Shown here piece after piece: positions 1-8,384 of a DNA stretch of 64,000 nucleotides. The position numbers were made by a program, and so were the translations under genes. Source of the stretch: Streptomyces jumonjinensis. GTDB taxonomy: Bacteria > Actinomycetota > Actinomycetes > Streptomycetales > Streptomycetaceae. Location: assembly GCF_009600885.1 (NCBI RefSeq), contig NZ_VCLA01000197.1, positions 63,921 to 127,920 of the forward strand. The letters run 5' to 3'. The notes under the pieces were generated by a model. That model was not told the DNA's origin. It saw only the letters and a list, made by a program, of their open reading frames with translations, and did not search any database. How positions within the stretch are numbered: the first letter of the stretch is position 1; every line of letters starts with the position of its first letter.

Positions 1-779
1 GAGCCACCGTCGAGGCGATGGCCCCGATGGGCCGCTTCCGGCTGGAGCCACGGCCGGGGTATTTCGCGGCGATCGTCGGCGGCAGCGGGATCACCCCGGT
101 GCTGTCCATGGCCGCGACCCTGCTGGAGCGGGAGCCGAAGGCCCGGTTCTGTCTGATACGGAGCGACCGGACCGTGGCGTCCACCATGTTCCTGGACGAG
201 GTCGCGGACCTCAAGGACCGGTACCCGGACCGGTTCCAGCTGATCACCGCGCTCTCCCGGGAGGAGCGGCAGTCAGGACTGCCGACCGGGCGGCTGGACC
301 AGGAGCGGCTGACCGGACTGCTGCCCGCCGTGCTCACGCTCGCGGAGGTGGACGGCTGGTTTCTCTGCGGACCCTTCGGCCTGGTCACCGGTGCCGACCG
401 GGCGCTGCGGGAGCTCGGTGTGGACCGGAGCCGTATCCATCAGGAGATCTTCCATGTCGACGACGGCTCTTCGCCCGCCCCCGCCCCCGTGCGGGCGCCG
501 GCCCATGCCTCGCTGACGGCGACCCTCGCCGGGCGCTCCGGCAGCTGGCCGGTGCGCGAAGGCGAGTCCCTGCTCGAAACGGTGCTGCGCAGCCGGTCCG
601 ACGCGCCTTATGCCTGCAAGGGCGGGGTCTGCGGGACCTGTAGGGCCTTCCTGGTCTCCGGCGAGGTGCGGATGGACCGCAACTACGCCCTGGAGCCGGA
701 GGAGACCGGGGCGGGCTATGTGCTGGCCTGTCAGTCCCATCCGGCCACAGCCGAGGTGGAGCTGGACTTCGACCGCTGA
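1..779 (+). CDS. paaE: 1,2-phenylacetyl-CoA epoxidase reductase subunit PaaE, C-terminal part (5' end outside window)
   Basis: The reading frame is open from the window edge, so the N-terminus is missing. The visible part is the NAD/flavin-binding half of a ferredoxin-reductase fold (GGSGITPVLSM, then FLCGPFGLV) followed by a plant-type 2Fe-2S domain with CKGGVCGTC and a distal Cys in YVLACQ. PaaE passes electrons from NADPH to the diiron oxygenase that epoxidises phenylacetyl-CoA. The string RMDRNYALEP after the Cys cluster is typical of actinobacterial PaaE; KshB-type steroid hydroxylase reductases share the architecture and are the main alternative. The rest of a paa operon would lie to the left. 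Confidence 0.85.
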   Translation, partial: ATVEAMAPMGRFRLEPRPGYFAAIVGGSGITPVLSMAATLLEREPKARFCLIRSDRTVASTMFLDEVADLKDRYPDRFQLITALSREERQSGLPTGRLDQERLTGLLPAVLTLAEVDGWFLCGPFGLVTGADRALRELGVDRSRIHQEIFHVDDGSSPAPAPVRAPAHASLTATLAGRSGSWPVREGESLLETVLRSRSDAPYACKGGVCGTCRAFLVSGEVRMDRNYALEPEETGAGYVLACQSHPATAEVELDFDR

Positions 780-916
780 TCCCCGCCGCCCTGCCGTCCC
801 GCCGTTCTGCTGCCCCTCCGCCCTGCCACCCGCCGCACACCGGCGCGCACCACCGCCTGTTCCGGAGCCGGGCGGACGCCGGGGCCAGGGGCCGGTTCCG
901 CGCTGTGTTCATTTTC

Positions 917-946
917 AGGAACCTGTTCTATCTTGACGGACCGTCA
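917..946. promoter_or_regulatory. Two adjacent operator-like palindromes upstream of the acyl-CoA dehydrogenase
   Basis: Positions 917-930 read AGGAACCTGTTCTA, close to the AACnnGTT core of KstR-type lipid regulators. Positions 934-946 are a perfect palindrome, TGACGG-A-CCGTCA, of the type bound by TetR-family regulators. Both lie about 100 bp before the dehydrogenase start. Regulation by a lipid-responsive TetR protein is inferred; no regulator gene is visible nearby. Confidence 0.45.
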
Positions 947-1042
947 GATATGCGGGTTCCGGAGCGGGATACGGCTCGGAGAGCGGCGTGAACGGCGTGG
1001 GCGACGGCGCGGCGTGCCACCGGGCGTTGGGAGGACAGGTCA

Positions 1043-2197
1043 GTGGACTTCACCTTCACCGAGGAGCAGCAGGCGGCGGTCGAGGCGGCGAAAGCGGTCT
1101 TCGCCGGGGTCGCACCCGATGGGGTGCCCAGCCCGGCGCTCACCCGGGGCGCGGTCGCCGCGGAGTTCGACCGTCCGCTGTGGGCCAGGCTCGCGGCCTC
1201 CGATCTGCTGAGCCTGGTGCTGTCACCGAAGCACGGCGGAGCCGGTCTCGACGCCATCGCGCTCTGTCTGGTGCTCCGGGAGTCGGCCGCGGTGCTGGCG
1301 CGGGTGCCGCTGCTGGAGACCAGTGCGGTCGCGATGGCCGTGGAGCGTTATGGAAGCGCCGAGTTGTGCGCCGGGCTGCTGCCCCGGGTCGGCCGTGGCG
1401 AACTGGCCCTCACCGTCGCGGCCCATGGCCGCACCGGCCATGATCCGGCCGAGCTCGCCGTCGAGGCCCGCCGGGACGGGGACACGGGACAGTGGGTGCT
1501 CGACGGTGTGCAGACCGGGGTGGCCTGGGCGCACTCCGCGGATCTGATCGCCGTGCCCGCGCATCCCGGTGAGGGGCGCTCCCTGCTGGCCCTGATCCCC
1601 CGGGACCGCCAAGGGCTCTCCCTCGCGGAGCAGATCTCCACCAGCGGGGAGCGATTCGCCGAAGTCCGTCTGGACACCGTGCGGCTGGACGCCCGGGAGC
1701 TGATCGACGCCGAGGGCGCCTGGGACTGGCTGCGTCAGCTGCTGGCCACCGGGACCTGTGCGCTGGCGCTCGGCCTGGGCGAGCGGGTGCTCGCGATGAC
1801 GAGCGACTACACCGGAAAGCGCGAACAGTTCGGCTTCCCGGTGGCGACCTTCCAGGCGGTCGCCGTGCAGGCGGCCGACCGTTATATCGATCTCCGGGCC
1901 ATGGCGGCCACCCTGTGGCAGGCCGCCTGGCGGCTGACGCCGCCCCGGGGAAGCGCCGGTGTCGGCGGGCCGCTGCCGGTGGCCGCCGATGTCGCCGTGG
2001 CGAAGATCTGGGCCTCGGACGGTGTGCGCCGTGTGGTGCAGACCGCCCAGCATCTGCACGGCGGATTCGGCGCCGACACCGACTACCCGCTGCACCGCTA
2101 TCACGCCTGGGCCAAACAGCTTGAGCTCTCCCTGGGCCCCGCAGCCGCCCATGAGGAGGCCCTGGGCGATCTGCTGGCCGCGCATCCGCTCGGCTGA
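1043..2197 (+). CDS. Acyl-CoA dehydrogenase family protein
   Basis: 384 residues, about the normal length of the family. It has the N-terminal helical domain (FTEEQQAAVEAAKAVF), a central beta domain, and a C-terminal helical domain with the flavin-contact stretch KREQFGFPVATFQAVA and the late HLHGGFGADTDYPLHRY segment. Such enzymes are FAD-dependent and oxidise acyl-CoA thioesters at the alpha-beta bond. Divergence in the middle resembles the heteromeric FadE-type enzymes of sterol and branched-acid catabolism. The GTG start is chosen because GGGAGGACAGG lies just upstream. It is monocistronic here, and its substrate cannot be told from sequence. Confidence 0.8.
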   Translation: MDFTFTEEQQAAVEAAKAVFAGVAPDGVPSPALTRGAVAAEFDRPLWARLAASDLLSLVLSPKHGGAGLDAIALCLVLRESAAVLARVPLLETSAVAMAVERYGSAELCAGLLPRVGRGELALTVAAHGRTGHDPAELAVEARRDGDTGQWVLDGVQTGVAWAHSADLIAVPAHPGEGRSLLALIPRDRQGLSLAEQISTSGERFAEVRLDTVRLDARELIDAEGAWDWLRQLLATGTCALALGLGERVLAMTSDYTGKREQFGFPVATFQAVAVQAADRYIDLRAMAATLWQAAWRLTPPRGSAGVGGPLPVAADVAVAKIWASDGVRRVVQTAQHLHGGFGADTDYPLHRYHAWAKQLELSLGPAAAHEEALGDLLAAHPLG

Positions 2198-2218
2198 CAC
2201 CCGGCGGCGCACGGAGCC

Positions 2219-2350
2219 CGGCCGCAGCCGGGGAGCGGCGGCCTGGGCTCTTCCGTCCGGATCGGGCTCGACGGGTGAGGGCCGCAGCCGGATCAGGTGG
2301 CCCGGAGCAGGCCGTCCGGATCAGGCTCGGCCGGTGAGGGGCCGCCGCCG
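2219..2350 (+). repeat. Imperfect tandem duplication of about 60 bp between convergent genes
   Basis: Two and a half diverged copies of a unit beginning GCCGCAGCCGG and ending GTCCGGATC-GGCTCG-GGTGAGG fill the gap between the dehydrogenase stop and the rhodanese stop. It is non-coding as far as I can see and was probably made by replication slippage. Confidence 0.5.
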
Positions 2351-2391
2351 GGGCAGGAGAGCCCGGCCTGGTCCGAGCGCGGGACCCCGGT

Positions 2392-2736
2392 TCAGATGAC
2401 GGAGGCCGGACCGCCGCCGTCGGTGATCATCGGACGCCCGGCCGCATCCCAGGCGAGCATGCCGCCGTCGATGTTCACGGCGTCGATCCCCTGCTGCACC
2501 AGATACTGGGTGACCTGCGCGGACCGCCCGCCCACCCGGCACATCACAAAGGCCCGGCGGCCGTCCGCGACCGCCTCGGTCACCTCGCCGAACCGGGCCA
2601 CGAACTCGCTCATCGGAAGATGCAGCGCGCCCTCCACATGCCCGGCCGCCCATTCATCGGCCTCCCGGACATCCAGTACCAGGGCGTCGGACGGCACCGC
2701 CGCGGCTTCCACCGAGGGCAGCGGGGCGAAGTTCAT
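2392..2736 (-). CDS. Single-domain rhodanese-like protein
   Basis: 114 residues forming one rhodanese domain: DALVLDVREADEW, GALHLPMSEF, then the active-site loop VMCRVGGRS with the catalytic Cys. Single-domain rhodaneses carry or transfer sulfane sulfur on that Cys. The active loop C-R-V-G-G-R-S is intact, so it should be active. The start at 2736 follows a GGAAGG ribosome site. No signal peptide, so cytosolic. Physiological acceptor unknown. Confidence 0.85.
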   Translation of the reverse strand: MNFAPLPSVEAAAVPSDALVLDVREADEWAAGHVEGALHLPMSEFVARFGEVTEAVADGRRAFVMCRVGGRSAQVTQYLVQQGIDAVNIDGGMLAWDAAGRPMITDGGGPASVI

Positions 2737-2891
2737 GGATCTTGCCTTCCTGTGTGGGGCAGTGGGGGCGGACACGTTCGGATGATCACGTGCGCGCGGC
2801 GGGGCCTCCGGATGGGGCGGCCCCGCCACCGGCGCGAGGACTCCCGGCACCGGTGCGAGCGGCCCATGGGATCCGGGCCGCTTCTGAAAAC

Positions 2892-3725
2892 CTACTCGAC
2901 GAGCCGGGACAGCTCCGTCTCCCGCTCGGCGACCTGGGCGAGCAACTGCTCGGCGATCTCCTCCAGCAGCCGGTCCGGATCATCGGGCGCCAGCCTCAGC
3001 ATCGACCCGATCGCGCTCTCCTCCAGCTCCTTGGCGACAACCGTCAGCAGCTCCTTCCGCTGAGCCAGCCACTCCAGCCGGGCATACAGCTCCTCGGCCT
3101 CGCCGAGCCACTGCCCGGCGGGCGCGGGACCGGCCTCCCACTCACCGGCCAGCGCCTTCAGCTCATCGATGTCACCGAGGGCGTAGGCGGCGTTCACCCG
3201 GGTGATGAACTCCTCACGGCGCAGCCGTTCCGACTCGTCCTGCACCAGATCCGGGTGCACCTTACGGGCCAGCTCACGGTAGAGCTTGCGGGCCTCCTCG
3301 CTCGGCCGCACCCGCTGCGGCACCCGCACCGGCTGACCGCCCAGCATCGCCGCGGCCTCGGGGAAGAGCCCCTCCGAGTCCATCCAGCCGTGGAACAGCT
3401 CATCGACCCCGGGCATCGGCATCACGGCCGCCCGCGCCTCCCGGGCCCGGCGCAGATCCTCCGGATCCGCGGTACGCGCGGCCCGCGCCTCCGCGATCCG
3501 GGCGTCCAGCTCATCCAGCCGCGCGTACATCGGACCGAGCTTCTGGTGGTGGAGCCGGGAGAAATTCTCGACCTCCACCCGGAACGTCTCCAGCGCGATC
3601 TCGAACTCGATCAGCGCCCGCTCGGCCGCGCGCACCGCCTGCTCCAGCCGGGCTTCCGGCCGCATCGGCGCGTCCTGCTCGTCGTCGTTCCGGGTCGTCG
3701 GCCCACCGGGCACATCCTGGGTCAC
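2892..3725 (-). CDS. J-domain-containing protein
   Basis: 277 residues. A long charged helical N-terminus (residues about 20-100, coiled-coil-like) is followed near residues 140-190 by a J-domain with the HPD signature (ARKVHPDLVQDESERLRREEF), then another charged helical region. J-domains stimulate the Hsp70 DnaK ATPase, so this is a likely DnaK co-chaperone or adaptor. It lacks the Gly/Phe region and zinc fingers of DnaJ itself. No membrane segment. Client is unknown; the domain call is firm, the role inferred. Confidence 0.75.
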   Translation of the reverse strand: MTQDVPGGPTTRNDDEQDAPMRPEARLEQAVRAAERALIEFEIALETFRVEVENFSRLHHQKLGPMYARLDELDARIAEARAARTADPEDLRRAREARAAVMPMPGVDELFHGWMDSEGLFPEAAAMLGGQPVRVPQRVRPSEEARKLYRELARKVHPDLVQDESERLRREEFITRVNAAYALGDIDELKALAGEWEAGPAPAGQWLGEAEELYARLEWLAQRKELLTVVAKELEESAIGSMLRLAPDDPDRLLEEIAEQLLAQVAERETELSRLVE

Positions 3726-3758
3726 CCGACCAGCCTAAGGGCGCTGTCGACTCCCCCG

Positions 3759-5285
3759 TCACACCCCATGCTCGGCGGCCAGCCGTCCGCTCCTGACCGC
3801 CTTCAGCAATGCGGCGTGATCGGCTTCCGTACGGTCCGCGTACAGCATCGCGAAACGGGCCAGGGCCTCATCCAGCTCCTCGCTCTTGCCGCAGTACCCC
3901 GCGAGCAACAGCGGATCGGCGCTATGGGCATGGGCGCGGGCCAGCAGCGCCCCGGTCATCCGGCCGTAGTCGTCCAGCTGATCGGGGGTGAGCGCCGCAG
4001 GGTCCACACTGCCCTTGCGGTTTCTGAACTGCCGCACCTGGAACGGCCGGCCGTCGACCGTGGTCCAGCCGAGCAGAATGTCGCTGACGACCTGCATCCG
4101 CTTCTGTCCGAGCACCACCCGGCGGCCCTCGTGCGCCACCTCCGGGACCTGGAAACCGGACGCGGCCAGATACGGCAGCAGCGCCGAGGCCCGGGCCTCC
4201 TTCACCTGGAGCACCAGTGCGTCGCCCCGGTGGTCGAGCAGCAGCACCACATACGAGCGGGTGCCGACGCTGCCCGTGCCCACCACCCGGAACGCCACAT
4301 CATGGATCTCGTACCGGGCCAGCAGCGGGAGACGGTCCTCGGACACCGTGCCCAGATACTCCTGGAGCGACCGGGCGACGGCCGCCGCCTCCCGGTCGGG
4401 CACCCGGCGCAGCACCGGAGGCGCGTCCACGAAGCGGCGTCCCTCGCCCATGCCGTCGGAGTAGATCTCCGTCGCCTTGGCGGCGAACCGCGCGCTGGTG
4501 TTGCTGCGGGCCTTCCGGGAGACCTGTTCCAGGGTGCCGAGCAGATCGCGCGCGTCGGTGTGGGAGACCAGTTCCTCGTCCGCGATGGCGTTCCAGGCGT
4601 CCAGGGCGGGCAGCCGTGCCAGCAGCCGCATGGTGCGCCGGTAGGCCCCCATGGCGTCGAAGGCTGCCGCATGGCAGACGCCGTCGTCGGCGCCCGCCGC
4701 CCGGCCCGCCAGCACCAGCGAGACCGCGAGTCGCTTGACGTCCCACTCCCAGGGGCCGACGACGGTCTCGTCGAAGTCGTTGAGGTCGATGACGAGCCCG
4801 CCGCGGGCGTCACCGTAGAGCCCGAAGTTGGCGGCGTGCGCGTCGCCGCATATCTGGGCGCTCACCCCGGTGACCGGGGTGCCGACCAGATCATGGGCCA
4901 TCAGACCGGCCGAGCCGCGCAGAAAGGCGAACGGGGAGGCGGCCATCCGCCCCACCCGTATCGGCGCCAGCTCGGGCACTCTGCCCCGGCTCGACTCCTC
5001 GACCGCCTGGGCCGCGCCGGGCCGCCCCACCGCGAGCACGAGCGAGTCATGCGACGACCGCGGCACTCTCTCCCGCAGCGTCTTGCCCTCCTGCTTCCGC
5101 GACCGCGCGACCCGGCCGTCTCCGCCGCCGCGGCCGTCCCTGCGGCGGGCGAAGCCCGGCACCGCCGGAATGCGCCCTCCGCCGTGCCCGGTCCCCTCGC
5201 GCTCCGTCCGGTGCATCACCACCGTTTCGGCTTCGCTCACGATGTGCGGCCTCCCCCGTCGTCCCTGTGCGCTCTCGGTGGGCAT
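3759..5285 (-). CDS. DUF2252 domain-containing protein
   Basis: About 508 residues. From about residue 70 it matches the DUF2252 family (FLRGSAGLMAHDL, CGDAHAANFGLYGDARGGLVIDLNDFDET, WEWDVKRLAVSL), whose GDAH-x-N and D-x-ND-x-D motifs recall the catalytic and metal-binding loops of aminoglycoside-phosphotransferase-like kinases. No substrate is established. The N-terminal 60-70 residues are basic, low-complexity and probably disordered, and the true start may be one of several internal Met/Val codons downstream of 5285. Its C-terminus lies only about 30 bp from the start of the J-domain gene. Confidence 0.75.
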   Translation of the reverse strand: MPTESAQGRRGRPHIVSEAETVVMHRTEREGTGHGGGRIPAVPGFARRRDGRGGGDGRVARSRKQEGKTLRERVPRSSHDSLVLAVGRPGAAQAVEESSRGRVPELAPIRVGRMAASPFAFLRGSAGLMAHDLVGTPVTGVSAQICGDAHAANFGLYGDARGGLVIDLNDFDETVVGPWEWDVKRLAVSLVLAGRAAGADDGVCHAAAFDAMGAYRRTMRLLARLPALDAWNAIADEELVSHTDARDLLGTLEQVSRKARSNTSARFAAKATEIYSDGMGEGRRFVDAPPVLRRVPDREAAAVARSLQEYLGTVSEDRLPLLARYEIHDVAFRVVGTGSVGTRSYVVLLLDHRGDALVLQVKEARASALLPYLAASGFQVPEVAHEGRRVVLGQKRMQVVSDILLGWTTVDGRPFQVRQFRNRKGSVDPAALTPDQLDDYGRMTGALLARAHAHSADPLLLAGYCGKSEELDEALARFAMLYADRTEADHAALLKAVRSGRLAAEHGV

Positions 5286-5391
5286 GACCGTACCGCCGCT
5301 CCCGGACGGCGGTCACCGCCGGACCGCCCCAACGCACCCCCGCCCCACCGGAGCGGGAGGGCCCCATGAACACCCCAGCCGCGCCAGGGAC

Positions 5392-5405
5392 GTTTCACGT
5401 GAAAC
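5392..5405. promoter_or_regulatory. parS: parS centromere site
   Basis: GTTTCACGTGAAAC, a perfect 14-bp palindrome identical to the Streptomyces and Bacillus parS core bound by ParB. It sits in the gap between the DUF2252 gene and the response regulator. ParB loading at origin-proximal parS sites organises the oriC region for segregation, so this marks the window as lying within the origin domain. Confidence 0.9.
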
Positions 5406-5411
5406 AGCCGG

Positions 5412-5506
5412 CACCGCCCGGCATCGCACCGCAAGGCAACACCCCGGCACCGCACCACAAGACGACAGCATCCCCGGCACCGCACCGTGAGCCGACACCC
5501 CGGCAC
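5412..5506. repeat. Degenerate CCCCGGCACCGCACC repeats next to parS
   Basis: Three or four imperfect copies of a CCCCGGCACCGCACC-like unit fill the gap between parS and the response-regulator stop. No plausible coding function is seen. Confidence 0.4.
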
Positions 5507-5516
5507 GGCCCCGCGC

Positions 5517-6182
5517 TCAGTCGCCCAGCCCCGCGTCCCGGGCCAGCAGAGCGGCCTGCACCCGGTTGTCGCACTCCAGTTTCGCGAGGATCCGGCTCAC
5601 ATAGGTCTTCACGGTGGCCTCGCTCATATGCAGCCGTCTGCCCGCGTCCGCGTTGGAGAGCCCCTCGCCCAGCAGCGAGAGAACGTCCCGCTCCCGGGCG
5701 CTGAGCTGCGCCACCCGGGAGCGCGCCACCTCGCTGCGCGCCGCGGCCCGTCCCGACGTGAACTGGTCCACCACATGCCGGGTCGCCGCGGGGGAGAGAT
5801 ACGCGTCCCCCGCAGCGGCGGCCCGTACGGCCCCGATCAGCTCCGCGGGCGCGGTGTCCTTCAGCAGAAAGCCCGCCCCGCCGGACTCCAGGGCCCGCAG
5901 AACGTTCTCGCGTTCACCGAAGGTCGTCAGGATGACGACCCGGGCCGAGGGCATCGCCCTGCGCAGCTCCCGCATCGCCGTGAGCCCGTCCATCACCGGC
6001 ATCTGAATGTCCAGCAGCACCACATCGGCCCCGTGCGCCCTGACGAGCTCGATGGCCTCGCGTCCGTTCGACGCCTCCGCGACCACCTCGATCTGCCGGT
6101 CAGAGGTGAGGATCATCCGGATCCCGGCTCTGATCAGCGGTTCGTCGTCGGCGATGACGACCCGGATCGGCGCCCCCGTCAT
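5517..6182 (-). CDS. NarL/LuxR-family response regulator
   Basis: 221 residues from the ATG at 6182 (in-frame GTG starts exist up to 6194). The receiver domain has the acidic pair in VVIADDEPLIRAG, phospho-acceptor Asp in VVLLDIQMPVMDG, and the conserved LLKD lysine. A C-terminal LuxR HTH follows (LSARERDVLSLLGEGLSNADAGRRLHMSEATVKTYVSRIL). It lies about 80 bp after a sensor kinase on the same strand, so the two form a two-component pair in one operon. The stimulus is unknown. Confidence 0.9.
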   Translation of the reverse strand: MTGAPIRVVIADDEPLIRAGIRMILTSDRQIEVVAEASNGREAIELVRAHGADVVLLDIQMPVMDGLTAMRELRRAMPSARVVILTTFGERENVLRALESGGAGFLLKDTAPAELIGAVRAAAAGDAYLSPAATRHVVDQFTSGRAAARSEVARSRVAQLSARERDVLSLLGEGLSNADAGRRLHMSEATVKTYVSRILAKLECDNRVQAALLARDAGLGD

Positions 6183-6265
6183 GTCCACCCTCACTCACCC
6201 GTGTCCGCCGGCGGCGCCGCTGCCCCGTCCGGCCCCGCACCCCGCCGGCGCCCGGTGCCGTGCGG

Positions 6266-8020
6266 CTACCGCTTCACTTCATACGACTTCTTCTCGATCA
6301 GCTTGCCGTCCCGGAAGCAGAACCGGAACACCGGCTCGCTCTCGAAGCTGTCCGAGATCTCCGACGACATCAGCACCAGACACTCCGAGCCCTCGGGCTC
6401 CTTCGGGCCCTTCCCGCTCAATCCGCTGATGAACACGGTGTCCCCGCCCGGCAGCCGGTCGCGTACCCCCTCCTCGCTCTCGCCGATCTTCACCCGCTGG
6501 TACTCGTCCTGGTCGATCATGCCCTCGTCCACCGAGTCGACCAGGAAGAACAGTCCGGCCACGACCGCCGCGACCACCAGCAGCAGCGTGCCCGCGGCTA
6601 TTGCGCAGCCGAGGCCGACGCCGCCGGCCCGGCTCCTGCGCCTGCTCGCGTCCAGCTCGCCCATGGCCGCCGTCCGCCCGGGAGCACTCCAGTCCATGGC
6701 CGGGGGCCCGTACGCACCGGCGGACCCGTACGACTGCCGAGGGAGGTCACCGGCCGGCGCGGCGACCGGCGCGGCCTCCCCCGTTCCGTACGGCAGCACC
6801 CCGGCCACCTGGAAGCCCCCGCCGTCGACGACCCCGGCGTGCACCATCCCGCCGACCAGCCGGGCCCGCTCCCGCAGCCCGGTCAGCCCCTGCCCGCCGC
6901 TGACGACCTCGCCCTTGCCCACCGTCGCGGTGCCGCTGACGATCTCGACGACGAAGGAGTCCGGCTCATAGCGCAGCTCCACCCCGATCGACGCGCCCGG
7001 GGCGTGCTTGTAGGCATTGGTCAGGGCCTCCTGAACGATGCGGTAGGCGGCGTGATCGGCGGCCGGAGCGAGGGGTCGGGCCTCCCCCGTACACCGCAGC
7101 TCCACCATGTTGCCCGCAGCCCGCGCCGCGTCTGTCAGCGACTCGATACCGGCCGTTCCGCGCGCCGCGCGGCCCGTCTCGTCGACCACCGGCGCGGACG
7201 GCGCCTCGACCCCGTCCCGCAGAATCCCGACGACCTCGCGGAGCTCGTGCATCGCGGTCACCGAGGCGTTCCGCAGCACGCCGACCGCCTCCCGCTGCCG
7301 CCCGGTCAGCTCGGGGTCCACCTCCAGCGCCCCGGTGTGCACGGCGATCAGCGCCAGCTGATGCCCGAGGCTGTCGTGCATGTCCTGGGCTATCCGCTGC
7401 CGCTCCATGAGGCGTGCCTGGCCCGCGACCATCCGGCTCTCCCAGAGCAGCTGCGCGTTGCGCTCCTGGAGCGCGTGCAGCAGCGTCTGCCGCTGGCTCC
7501 AGTAGCGGCTGACCAGACCGGGGATGACCACCATCGCCCGAAAGACGAGCGGGAGCACCAGCGACATCATCAGCGTCAGCCGGCTGTCCTCCGCCCGGGC
7601 GATCAGCACCGAGCCGACCGCGTAGGCGATGTACGCGCCGGTGAACGCCACCAGCGCCCGGGAGAAGCCGACGATCCTGCGGCCCGCCGACCAGCCCGCC
7701 ACGATCTGCAGGGCGAAGAACCCGCCGAGCCACGACATCAGCCCGCAGACGACGATCAGCACCGGAATGGGGAGCCGCCGCCGCAGCAGTGAGAGAACTG
7801 CCGCGCCGACGCCCGCGACGAGAACCCGATGACCGGCGGAGCCCATCAGCTCCTCGGTCCCCGCGGCCACCAGAGCCAGCACCAGCGCGAGCACCAGCTC
7901 GACGCCGGGCCCGCGCCTGGGGAGCACCGGAGGCCGCTGGTCCCCCGGCCGGGGCTCGGCCACCGCCAGCCACTCCCAGCCCGCTCGCAGCCCGGCCGGG
8001 ATTCTCGATACGACGTTCAC
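6266..8020 (-). CDS. Sensor histidine kinase (HisKA_3) with an extra C-terminal membrane-anchored tail
   Basis: 584 residues. The N-terminal half (about residues 40-170) holds four or five hydrophobic helices. The dimerisation/phospho-acceptor box ERQRIAQDMHDSLGHQL carries the His, and the ATPase domain has QEALTNAYKHAPG and GGQGLTGLRERA. Normal NarL-type kinases end there. This one continues through a Pro/Ala linker into a further transmembrane helix (about 475-500) and a roughly 80-residue extracytoplasmic domain ending CLVLMSSEISDSF and FRFCFRDGKL, with two Cys that could pair. The GTG start at 8020 is inferred. It likely phosphorylates the regulator downstream. Confidence 0.85.
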   Translation of the reverse strand: MNVVSRIPAGLRAGWEWLAVAEPRPGDQRPPVLPRRGPGVELVLALVLALVAAGTEELMGSAGHRVLVAGVGAAVLSLLRRRLPIPVLIVVCGLMSWLGGFFALQIVAGWSAGRRIVGFSRALVAFTGAYIAYAVGSVLIARAEDSRLTLMMSLVLPLVFRAMVVIPGLVSRYWSQRQTLLHALQERNAQLLWESRMVAGQARLMERQRIAQDMHDSLGHQLALIAVHTGALEVDPELTGRQREAVGVLRNASVTAMHELREVVGILRDGVEAPSAPVVDETGRAARGTAGIESLTDAARAAGNMVELRCTGEARPLAPAADHAAYRIVQEALTNAYKHAPGASIGVELRYEPDSFVVEIVSGTATVGKGEVVSGGQGLTGLRERARLVGGMVHAGVVDGGGFQVAGVLPYGTGEAAPVAAPAGDLPRQSYGSAGAYGPPAMDWSAPGRTAAMGELDASRRRSRAGGVGLGCAIAAGTLLLVVAAVVAGLFFLVDSVDEGMIDQDEYQRVKIGESEEGVRDRLPGGDTVFISGLSGKGPKEPEGSECLVLMSSEISDSFESEPVFRFCFRDGKLIEKKSYEVKR

Positions 8021-8107
8021 CTCGGCACCCTAGGCGAGGGGTCCCCTGGGCGACCGCCGACTTTCGTCCCCTCCTGGAACGACGAAGGTCTCGCCCGACC
8101 CGGCCCT

Positions 8108-8216
8108 CGTCCGAGGTCCCGCCGGAAGAATCCCTGCAAAGCCCTGCCGGAAGAAGTCCTGCCGGAAGAGGCCCTGGCGCGACAGGGCAGACAGGGCAGA
8201 CAGGGCAGACACACCG
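8108..8216. repeat. Short tandem repeats between the kinase and tRNA-Leu
   Basis: Three copies of a GCCGGAAGA-type unit (8110-8170) are followed by three to four copies of GGGCAGACA (8183-8216) and then by GACACGCGACAC repeats. They look like slippage-generated microrepeats. I see no gene or spacer structure. Confidence 0.5.
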
Positions 8217-8258
8217 CGCGACACGCGACACGACACGCGACAGGACATACAAGAACGC

Positions 8259-8293
8259 GAAAGCCCCGTAGGTCGATGACCTACGGGGCTTTC
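8259..8293 (-). terminator. Intrinsic terminator of tRNA-Leu
   Basis: A perfect 16-bp inverted repeat (8259-8274 and 8278-8293) with a 3-nt GAT loop lies directly 3' of the tRNA on the minus strand. It is very stable, with GC-rich arms and a short run of T at the edge. Confidence 0.85.
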
Positions 8294-8300
8294 GATCTTG

Positions 8301-8384
8301 TGCGCGAGGGGGGAGTTGAACCCCCACGCCCTTTCGGGCACTGGAACCTGAATCCAGCGCGTCTGCCTATTCCGCCACCCGCGC
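8301..8384 (-). tRNA. tRNA-Leu (anticodon CAG)
   Basis: The minus strand folds as a class II tRNA. The 7-bp acceptor GCGCGGG pairs with CTCGCGC with one G-U, the D arm contains GGCGGAATAGGCAGACGCG, the anticodon arm is CTGGA-TTCAGGT-TCCAG with CAG in the loop, the variable arm is long (GCCCGAAAGGGC), and the T arm has GGTTCAACTCC. Discriminator A is at 8301. CCA is not encoded. Confidence 0.95.

Noticed and set aside
2742..5369. 875-codon open frame on the plus strand
   Set aside because: It runs antisense to the J-domain and DUF2252 genes, is Arg/Pro/Gly-rich and has no domain; it is a high-GC shadow frame.
8183..8216. Short regular repeats resembling a CRISPR array
   Set aside because: Units of 9-10 bp without spacers; no cas genes in the window.
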